A DNA stretch of 10,832 nucleotides from positions 1 to 10,832 of the forward strand of contig JAJYGU010000472.1 in assembly GCA_021784975.1 (NCBI GenBank), written 5' to 3'. This DNA is from Planctomycetota bacterium (GTDB lineage: Bacteria > Planctomycetota > Planctomycetia > Pirellulales > Thermoguttaceae). The position numbers were made by a program, and so were the translations under genes. Below the pieces are notes generated by a model. It saw only the letters and a list, made by a program, of their open reading frames with translations. It was not told the DNA's origin and did not search any database. Of the stretch, positions 1-7,000 are shown one piece after another (the stretch's first letter is position 1; each line of letters opens with the position of its first letter).

Positions 1-2
1 TC

Positions 3-995
3 AGTCCGATGGGCACCTCCTTCACCGGCCACCTGCAAGCGACTCGCCAGGCGCCGCGGTGTTTCGTGGCCGCCACCCAGGACTACGGCTGGCTGGCTAC
101 CGGGATTCGCATGCTGCGGACGATTTGGGACATGAAGTACAGTCGGCTGTGCGTGGTCAACGGCGACAAGACCGAAGACCAACAGTTGGCGGTCATCGGC
201 ACTACCCTGCATTACGTCCCTTTGAAGCGCTGGACCGACGAGCTGGCCAAGACCGAGACCGACACACAGGTGCGAGACTTGGCCAACCAGTTTTACCGGG
301 CATCGCAAAGGATCGTCGAGCCCAATGCCGCCGATATCCTCAATGCGGCCAAAACCTACGTCGTCGCCAGGCGGATCATGGCAGCCGAGAACTGCCAGGG
401 CATATCGCTGAACTGCCTGGGGCTGGTCCAGGAGCGCCGCATCCCCTGCCCGCCCTGCATGGCCTGGCAGCGGCTCAACGACGAAGGCCACATCGGCTTT
501 TGCGAGTGCGACTGGAACGCGGGCATTTCGATGCGGCTCTGCTCGCTGTTGTGCGGACGGCCCGGCTTTCAGCAGGACCCGGCCCCGAACACCGTCAACG
601 GCACGCTGATGGGGGCCCATTGCACCTCGGCCACCCGCCTCCGCGGCTTCGGCGAACCGCCCGAGGCCATGATCCTCCGCAGCCACAGCGAGTCGGGGAT
701 TGGCGTCTCGCCACAGGTCCTCTGGCCGGTCGGGGCGCCGGTCACGGTGATGAAGTTCGACCAGCCGCAGCAGATCATCCTGGGCACCGGCAAAGTGGTG
801 GCCAACATCGACACACCGCCTTCCGGCGGCTGCCGTACGTCAGTCGAACTCAAGCTCGACCATGTGTCTGATCCCCGCGATTGCAAGGGCTTCCACCAGC
901 TCTTCATCTATGGCACGCACGACAGGCTGTTTTCCGCCTATTGCCAATTGGCCGGCATCAAGGTCGTGCCGATCGGACCATCGGCGATTGGGTAG
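3..995 (+). CDS. FucI/AraA-fold sugar isomerase-like protein, 5'-truncated by the window edge
   Basis: The frame is open from the first codon in the window (position 3) to a TAG at 993-995, so the true start lies upstream; the ATG at 9 is probably internal. Family link: the C-terminal half reads like L-fucose isomerase. A CEC-D-W motif has its Glu codon at 504-506, and an Asp in 'FQQDP' lies exactly 24 residues later (576-578). A late His in 'GFHQLFIYGTH' is at 894-896. In E. coli FucI the metal ligands are Glu337, Asp361 (also 24 apart) and His528, so a metal-binding aldose/ketose isomerase-like site is plausible. Only about 165 residues precede the Glu here against 336 in FucI, which supports truncation, although planctomycete relatives may be shorter. 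Substrate is unknown. The gene converges on, and overlaps by 58 bp, the membrane protein on the other strand. Confidence 0.75.
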   Translation, partial: SPMGTSFTGHLQATRQAPRCFVAATQDYGWLATGIRMLRTIWDMKYSRLCVVNGDKTEDQQLAVIGTTLHYVPLKRWTDELAKTETDTQVRDLANQFYRASQRIVEPNAADILNAAKTYVVARRIMAAENCQGISLNCLGLVQERRIPCPPCMAWQRLNDEGHIGFCECDWNAGISMRLCSLLCGRPGFQQDPAPNTVNGTLMGAHCTSATRLRGFGEPPEAMILRSHSESGIGVSPQVLWPVGAPVTVMKFDQPQQIILGTGKVVANIDTPPSGGCRTSVELKLDHVSDPRDCKGFHQLFIYGTHDRLFSAYCQLAGIKVVPIGPSAIG

Positions 996-2344
996 GCGGT
1001 AGCCAAAGGGCTCGGCAATCGAGCGGCCACGCCGCTGGTCAGCCCGGTCATAAAGAACAGCAGATATTGGGCTTGCGGCGCAAGCCGCATATCTACGAAT
1101 AGCGCCGGCGTGAGGTAGAGGACCAGCGTGCCGAGCATCATGAGTCCGTGCTGACGGACCCAATCCGGGGCGGCGGCGTTCCGCCACGCCCGCCAGGACT
1201 GGACGGCCCAACCGGCCAGCAGCGCCAGCAAGAGCCCGAAGCCGATCAGGCCGGTTTCGGTGAGCATGGCCAGCAGGGTGTTGTGGTTAGGCTCGCCGCG
1301 GATGTCTTCCAGGTACAGCGAAGTGGAGCGGTCGGCCAGGTAGGGGCGGACGGCCTGCTGAAACCGGCCGTAGCCCACGCCCAGCAGCGGCGCGTCGAGG
1401 AACATTTTCCAAGAGACATAGGCGAAACTCAGCCGCGACTTGGCCGATAATTCCGAGATTTCGGCGCCGCCCTGGCGCTGCATGCGAACCAGGTTATCCC
1501 ACTGAAAGGCGGTCGCCAGGGCGGCTGCCGCCAGCGTGGCCCCGACGAATACCGCCCGCCGCCGCTTAGACATCGGCAGCCCCAAGACCAGCAAACCGCA
1601 CAGGCCGGCGCCGATCCAGACGCAACGGGTGTAGGTGGCATAAATCGCCGCCACAAACAGCGGAACCAAGAGAATCAGCATCACCTTGCCGGCCCGCCCA
1701 AGATGGCGGCGCAGCATCCACAGGCACAACAAACACACGTCGAGGTACATTCCCAAGGTCTGCGAGTTGACCATCGGTCCGCGGGCGCGGCCGAAATGGA
1801 TGCCCACCTTCGGATCGGCAATATAGGAAGGATGCACCAGCCACCATTGCTGATTGATCTCGGCCAGGGCGGTCACCGAAAGGTAAACGCCCGTTAGTGC
1901 GAACACTGCATAGGTGGTCAGCAGGCCGCGTTGGTCGATCGGACTTTGCCGAGCGATCCAGTAGACGATCATCGGGGCCAAGAAACCGGCCACCAATTGC
2001 CAAACCATCACCTTTCCCTGGGCGTTTAGCTCCCAAGTGGAGCTGAAGAAGCTGACCACCAGCACGATGGCCAACAAGAACATGGCCACCTCGGGCCACG
2101 CCATCCGCTTCGGATCGGTCAGCCCCAAACGGCGTTTGACCAGGTAGACCACGATCAGCCCGACGAGCAACAGCCGATCGATCGACAAAGGCAACGGCCC
2201 GACATCGAACCGCAGGAAGTCGCGTCCCAAGCCAAGCGCCGCCACCAAGAAGACCAGGCAGCCATGAAGCAGCGAACCGCGCAGGGCATACACCAGCCCC
2301 CAAATGAGCACGGCGATGCCAATAGTGACGGCGATTGCATCCAT
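938..2344 (-). CDS. O-antigen ligase/polymerase family membrane protein (WaaL/Wzy-like)
   Basis: This 468-residue protein is mostly hydrophobic, with roughly ten or more membrane-spanning stretches from residue 4 to the C-terminus. It carries the signature of the O-antigen ligase family: a W-K-x-F-x-D-A-P-L-L-G-V-G-Y-G-x-F segment, then an extended loop, then P-N-H-N-T-L-L followed by a hydrophobic helix. The His of NHN is residue 354 (codon 1283-1285), close in place to the essential loop His of E. coli WaaL (about 338). Family members transfer or polymerise lipid-linked glycans on the periplasmic face of the inner membrane, or act on exopolysaccharide or protein glycans. Which of these applies cannot be told from sequence. 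The ATG at 2342-2344 is the first in frame after an in-frame TAG a few codons upstream. No good Shine-Dalgarno is seen. No glycosyltransferase or flippase lies beside it in the window, so it may be an orphan ligase. Confidence 0.85.
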   Translation of the reverse strand: MDAIAVTIGIAVLIWGLVYALRGSLLHGCLVFLVAALGLGRDFLRFDVGPLPLSIDRLLLVGLIVVYLVKRRLGLTDPKRMAWPEVAMFLLAIVLVVSFFSSTWELNAQGKVMVWQLVAGFLAPMIVYWIARQSPIDQRGLLTTYAVFALTGVYLSVTALAEINQQWWLVHPSYIADPKVGIHFGRARGPMVNSQTLGMYLDVCLLCLWMLRRHLGRAGKVMLILLVPLFVAAIYATYTRCVWIGAGLCGLLVLGLPMSKRRRAVFVGATLAAAALATAFQWDNLVRMQRQGGAEISELSAKSRLSFAYVSWKMFLDAPLLGVGYGRFQQAVRPYLADRSTSLYLEDIRGEPNHNTLLAMLTETGLIGFGLLLALLAGWAVQSWRAWRNAAAPDWVRQHGLMMLGTLVLYLTPALFVDMRLAPQAQYLLFFMTGLTSGVAARLPSPLATAYPIADGPIGTTLMPANWQ

Positions 2345-2555
2345 GGTCGGTGAGCGCTACCCCACAAGCCTACGTTAAGGGCGAGTAAGAGGCCGAGTTG
2401 CCCGATTTGGGTGGCACGCCGTGAGAGGGCGTGGAGACCATCGTCCACGATTTACCCGGTTACCACGCCCTTGCAAGGCGCACCAACCGGGGTGTTGTTT
2501 TTTTGCATCATTGCCGGCCCTGTCGCCCAGGCGTGATCTTCGCTACAATCCGCGC
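2345..2555. other. Divergent intergenic region with competing inverted repeats
   Basis: This 211-bp gap separates the minus-strand ligase from the plus-strand sulfatase-like gene, so it must carry promoters for both. A 9-bp perfect inverted repeat pairs AGGGCGTGG (2426-2434) with CCACGCCCT (2463-2471), 28 bp apart. The same central GGCGTG (2428-2433) can instead pair with CACGCC at 2415-2420. A 10-bp palindrome, CCTTGCAAGG, follows at 2469-2478, and a run of seven T residues lies at 2498-2504. No convincing promoter for the minus-strand gene was found. The repeats could be an operator or merely chance in GC-rich DNA. Confidence 0.35.
2544..2549 (+). promoter_or_regulatory. Putative -10 box (TACAAT) for the sulfatase-like gene, leaderless geometry
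   Basis: TACAAT (5 of 6 matches to TATAAT) ends only 6 bases before the ATG at 2556. A start of transcription about 7 bases after the box would fall on the A of the ATG, which would give a leaderless mRNA. This fits the absence of any Shine-Dalgarno motif before this start. No good -35 hexamer is present at the usual spacing (2521-2526 is TGTCGC). The box supports choosing ATG 2556 over the longer in-frame start at 2421. Confidence 0.4.
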
Positions 2556-3782
2556 ATGAACGCGATCTGCTTGATGATCGATCGCCTGCACGTGGGCTAC
2601 GTAGGCGCCTATGGCAACGCCTGGTGCCGGACGCCGAGCTTCGACCGGCTGGCCAGCCAGGCCATGGTCTTCGACCACGCCTTGATCGATTCGCCTTCTC
2701 TGGAAGCTCTGTATCGATCCTATTGGCTGGGCTGGCACGCCCTGTGCGCCGAGGGGCCGCCCGAGCCGCGTCCCTCGCTGGCCGAGCAGCTTGGCGATGC
2801 GGGCGTCACTACTATTCTGATGAGCGACGAGCCGAAGCTGACGCGACATCCTGGAGCTATCGACTTCCAGGAGCTGATCGAAATCGAGCCCGCCTGGCAA
2901 GCCAAGACCGCCACCCGAATCGAGCAAACGCAGTTGGCCCGGTGCTTCATGCAGATTATCCAGCAGGTGGAAGCGGCCCGCGAGCCCTTTTTCCTATGGT
3001 GTCACCTGGCAAGCTTGGGGGCGACCTGGGACGCCCCCCGGAACTTCCGCGAGGCCTATGTCGAGCCGGGCGATCCGCCGCCGCCGGAGTCGCCCGAGGT
3101 CCCCGGTCAAGTGCTTCCGCCGGACCACGATCCCGATGTCTTGCTCGGCGCCATTCAGTCGTACGCCGGACAGGTGACCCTGCTGGACTTGTGTTGTGGC
3201 GCTTTGCTGGAGTGTTTAGAGAGCACGCCGGCCGGACGCGAAACCCTGCTGGCGCTGGTGTCGCTACGCGGTTTTCCGCTCGGCGAGCATGGCCGGGTGG
3301 GACCGTGCGACGAGCCTCTGTTCAGCGAATTGGTGCACGTGCCGTGGATGATGCGTTTCCCGGATGGTTTGGGCGCCGCTCGGCGAAGTCAGCGTTTGAT
3401 CGAGCCCGCCGATTTGTGGGCCAGCTTGTTGGATTGCTGGCAGCTTCCCCCGCCGCCCTCGGCAACGGCTTGCAGCCTGCTGCCATCGCTGCGGCAAGAA
3501 TCGTGCGGCGAGCGGGACCGGCTGTGCGTTCGTGGCCCTGGAGGCCAACGGGCGATCCGCACCCCGGCCTGGTATCTTCGCGTTGCCGAGGAGCCTGAAC
3601 TGTTCGTCAAGCCGGACGATCGCTGGGAGGTCAACAACGTGACCATGCGCTGTCGCGAGGTGAGCGAACACCTCCTGGAGGCGTTGAGCCAATGCCAGCA
3701 GGCGTGGGGCCAGCCAAACCCTGCCGGCGGCTGTATACGCATTCCTCCTTTGAGCAATGTGCTCCTGCACGGCCTGGAATAG
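2556..3782 (+). CDS. Sulfatase-fold (alkaline phosphatase superfamily) protein with lost catalytic motifs
   Basis: From ATG 2556 the protein has 408 residues and begins directly with the first beta strand of a sulfatase fold (MNAICLMID, GAYG, TPSFDRLA). The frame is open upstream to 2421, but the extra 45 residues look like untranslated DNA. The sulfatase outline is clear: GAYG, TP-x-(F)DRLA, 'PFFLWCHL...WDAP' at 144-161, 'GEHGRVG...FSELVHVPWMMRFP' from 243, 'AIRTPAWYL' and a final 'DRWEVNN'. The key sites are not kept. Where sulfatases have C/S-x-P-S-R this protein has D45-S-P-S-L49, lacking both nucleophile and Arg. Where they have S-D-H/N-G-E it has S236-L-R-G-F240, lacking the metal ligands. 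The second Asp of the N-terminal D-x-L-x-x-D motif is Gly14. No signal peptide or membrane segment is seen, so it is probably cytoplasmic. It is likely a pseudo-enzyme or a binding or scaffold protein; a changed activity cannot be excluded. The reading frame is intact, so decay is not evident. Confidence 0.8.
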   Translation: MNAICLMIDRLHVGYVGAYGNAWCRTPSFDRLASQAMVFDHALIDSPSLEALYRSYWLGWHALCAEGPPEPRPSLAEQLGDAGVTTILMSDEPKLTRHPGAIDFQELIEIEPAWQAKTATRIEQTQLARCFMQIIQQVEAAREPFFLWCHLASLGATWDAPRNFREAYVEPGDPPPPESPEVPGQVLPPDHDPDVLLGAIQSYAGQVTLLDLCCGALLECLESTPAGRETLLALVSLRGFPLGEHGRVGPCDEPLFSELVHVPWMMRFPDGLGAARRSQRLIEPADLWASLLDCWQLPPPPSATACSLLPSLRQESCGERDRLCVRGPGGQRAIRTPAWYLRVAEEPELFVKPDDRWEVNNVTMRCREVSEHLLEALSQCQQAWGQPNPAGGCIRIPPLSNVLLHGLE

Positions 3783-3853
3783 GCCAATATCGACGACTCG
3801 CCCATTTATCCGGTCAACCCAATCTTCCTGTCTTAAGCTGCGGGCAAATGATT

Positions 3854-3911
3854 GTAACCCGAGGCGCAAGCGAGGGACGCCAGCTACCGACTTGCTCACG
3901 CTTCGGGTTAC
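3854..3911. repeat. Dispersed extragenic palindromic repeat (planctomycete type), possible terminator
   Basis: Two 21-base arms (3854-3874 and 3891-3911) form an imperfect inverted repeat around a 16-base loop. The outer nine bases, GTAACCCGA, are perfect, and the inner part has four differences, two of which would be G-U pairs in RNA. The element sits 71 bases after the sulfatase-like stop. From memory, repeats of this shape (GTAACCCGAAGCG...CGCTTCGGGTTAC) recur between genes in planctomycetes and are often mis-translated as NPRRKRGT... and LTLRVT peptides, both of which appear here. It could form a transcript-end hairpin, but no T run follows. No target-site duplication was identified. Confidence 0.6.
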
Positions 3912-4000
3912 GATTGCGGCGGCGAATAATCCGGGATAGGCACGGGCCATCCGGCCAAAATCTCGCCCAACCGGGATGGTCGGCGGGGGGCGGTTGTCAT

Positions 4001-4006
4001 TATAAT
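4001..4006 (+). promoter_or_regulatory. Consensus -10 box (TATAAT) before the large exported protein gene
   Basis: A perfect TATAAT stands out in GC-rich surroundings, 77 bases before the chosen ATG at 4084. Transcription would start near 4013, giving a leader of about 70 bases. No -35 hexamer is recognisable 16-18 bases upstream (around 3978-3984). An imperfect inverted repeat, CCATCC...GGATGG (3947-3979), covers that place and could bind a regulator that replaces the -35 contact. Confidence 0.45.
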
Positions 4007-4083
4007 ATCGCCGATTGTCTGCCTTGGCGCGATCCAAGGATGGAACCGGGTTACTGAAGGCCTTAGCTGCTGCTGGACCGACG

Positions 4084-7000
4084 ATGGCCGGACACGGAAG
4101 TCCGCGGGCATCGCGATGTTTCTGGCCACGCGCCGCCACTGCTGGCCGGTGGGGGTGGTGTGCGCTCTTGCTGCTGAGCCTAACGTCGATTGGGCTGGGC
4201 GCCGATAATCTTCGCCTCCGCATTGCTTGGGGCGGCGGCAGCCCGCGGCTCTGGCGAGGGACGATCGAAGTCAGCGAAGGTACGCTCTCCGAACCGCACG
4301 CCCTGGGCATCGAGGCCGATGAGCCCGGCTCGATGTGGCTGGAGACGGACGCCCGCCTGGCACGGCAAAGACTGGTGGTCGAGCAGCGCAGCCCACGGGC
4401 CTATGACGGCGTTGATCTGCTGGTGGCCGCCCCCGACAAGGCCCGGCTCCTGGTGCGTCTGAAGGCGGCTGACGATGCCAAGCCTTCCGCGGCAATCGAA
4501 ATTTCCTTGGCCGACCTGATCGCTGGGCTTACTAACAAGGATCTCGATAGCTATGGGAATCGTCTGTTAGTGACCCGTTCGCCCGGTGACCGGCTGCGGG
4601 TGAGCTTTTCGCGGACCAATCTCATATTTACCACCGGTGAACGCTTTAGGTTCTCGGTGCAGCCGCACGCCTTGCCAAGTTGCGAGCGAGGGCGGACGAC
4701 GATCAAGGCGCAACTGATCGGGGGGAACAAGGAATGGTGGTCCAATCAGCGCGACCTGCCGGCCGACGCTGACGGCGAGATACCGTTCGAGATTCCGCTG
4801 CCTGGCGAAGAAGGGGTTTACGACCTGGCCCTCACCGCGGTGAATAATCTGAACTGGTCGCAGGCGGTCCGCCAACCGCTGAGCCGTAGGAAGGTGCTGG
4901 CCGAGAGACATGTGCAACTGTTGCTGCTCAGCCCGCAAAGGCCGCCCGCCACACAACCCGAGGGTGAGTTCACCCAAGTGGTTGAGATCGACCCGGCCAA
5001 TCCGCGCTGGTATGAAAAGCTCCCCAAGCTGCCGCAGTTGCCGGCCCTCTCCCTGCCCAAGGCAAGACTGGCCTCGCTGCTGCACCTCGGCAAGGGGTCG
5101 TTGGGCAATGGGGGCTTGCTGCCCTGCCGGCATGTCTTGGGCGATCTGGTGCAGTTGAGACCCAATGCCGAGTCGTCCGACGTTAGTTGGGAGGCCTATT
5201 CCCTGCCGATCAGTCAGCCGGGCCATCCCCACATGCTCGAAGTGGACTATCCCAGCGACCGGCCGCAGACCTTAGGCGTCAGCATCCTGGAGCCGAACGC
5301 CGGCGGCGGGCTGACGTCAATCAGTCCCGACTCTGGAGTCGATGTTGCGCCCGAGTTGGTTCCCGCCGACGGGTCGCCGCGCTGGCGGCGTCATCGGCTC
5401 CTCTTTTGGCCGCGAACCAACGCGCCCATGGTGTTGATGAGCAACGGCTGTAACCACTCGCCCGCAGTGTACGGCAAGATTCGCCTGCTGGCCGGCCGGG
5501 AGCGTTTGTCGCGTTTGCTGCCCAATCGGCCGGGTCCTGGGCAGCGGTTGCTGATGGGTTACTTCGACCGGCCGATCTTTCCAGAAGACTTCTCCGCCGA
5601 GGAAGGCCTGGATTTCAGTAGCGGTCGCAGTCTCGACGACTGGGGCACCTTTTACCAGGGCGGCACGCGATTGGTGGAGTATATGAACCATGCCGGCTAC
5701 AACGGCCTGATGCTGGCCGTGCTGGCCGATGGCAGCACGATCTATCCCAGCTCGCTTCTGGAGCCGACGCCCCGCTATGACACTGGGGCCTTTTTTGCCT
5801 CCGCCCAGGATCCCGTCCGTAAGGATGTCGTGGAGATGCTGCTAAGGCTGTTCGACCGCGAGGACCTGCAATTGATTCCGCTGGTCGAGTTCAGCGCGCC
5901 GCTGCCCGAACTGGAGGCCCTCCGCCGCGCCGGCGGGAGCGACGCCCAAGCCATCCAGTGGATCGGGTCCGACGGGGACAGTTGGCAGGACACCTGGCCG
6001 GCGCAGCGCGGGCTGGCGCCGTACTATAACGTGCTCCATCCGCGCGTGCAGGAGGCCATGCTGAGGGTGTTGCGGGAGTTGATGAGGCGTTGCGGGCCGC
6101 ATCCGTCCTTTGCGGGGCTGGCCATCCAACTGTCGGCCGACGGCTACGCTCAGCTTCCCGGTCCCGACTGGGGCATGGACGACCTGACCATCAGCCAATT
6201 CGAGCGCGACGCCCAAATCCACGTGCCGGGGGCCGACGCCCAGCGATTTGCCGACCGGGCCGCGTTCCTCACCCAAGGCCCGTATCGCCAGTTGTGGCTG
6301 CAGTGGCGGGCCGCCCGGCTCTCCACTTTTTACCGTCGCGTCGCCGAGGAACTGACCGCGGTTCGTCCCAACAGCCGCCTGTACCTGGCTGGCGTGGGGA
6401 TGCTTAACGGGCCGGATCTTCAAGCCGTCCTGCGGCCCACCTTGTCGCGGCGAACGTCGTTTGCCGAGGCGTTGCTCCGGGTGGGCATCGACCTGCACGA
6501 ATACGAAAGCCAGCCGCAAATCGTCTTCCTGCGGCCGCAGCGCGTCGTGCCCCACGAGGACTTGGGGGCCAGGGCGGTGGACCTGGAAGTCGACCAAATG
6601 CCGGACATCGACCGCTGTTTCCAGAAGCTCCCCGCGACCGGCAGCCTCTTCTTTCATCCGCCGCAAGAGATCCACATTGAGTCGTTTGATCGCAAGAGTC
6701 CCTTCAAGCCAAGTTACACCTGCCTGATACTGCAGCCGACGCCGTCGGGCCAACAAGACCGGCGGCGATTCGTGCACAGCCTGGCGACCCTCGACCCGCA
6801 AGTGCTGGTTGACGGCGGATGGTTCCTTTCGCTGGGACAAGAAGACGCCCTGCGCAACGTGGTGGCTGCCTATCGCAACCTGCCGGCGGTGCGGTTCCAG
6901 CCGGCCGATCATCCAGCCGACCCCGAGGTCTCGCGGCCGGTAACGTTTCGCTCGGGCACGGCCGCCGGCCGGACTTATCTCTACGCCGTCAACGATGCGC

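Larger units (their letters stand above)
3783..4083. other. Intergenic region with dispersed repeat and promoter, no gene seen
   Basis: This 301-bp gap lies between two plus-strand genes. It holds the imperfect inverted repeat at 3854-3911, an inverted pair CCATCC/GGATGG at 3947-3952 and 3974-3979, a perfect TATAAT at 4001-4006, and a presumed leader of about 70 bases. Open frames in it translate the repeat on either strand and are not credible genes. Confidence 0.6.

Noticed and set aside
2412..2426. Sigma54 -24/-12 promoter starting TGGCACG
   Set aside because: The -24 part fits, but no TTGC follows at the required spacing.
2481..2504. Intrinsic terminator (CACC...GGTG then a T run) on the plus strand
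   Set aside because: The stem is only four pairs, and no plus-strand gene ends just upstream for it to terminate.
3692..4057. Small plus and minus open frames in the gap after the sulfatase-like gene
   Set aside because: They read through the dispersed repeat and the end of the upstream gene in other frames, with no start signal and no plausible protein.
4015..4083. TTG start at 4015 for the exported protein
   Set aside because: It would put 23 extra residues before the signal peptide, while ATG 4084 gives a normal n-region and leaves room for a leader after the TATAAT box.
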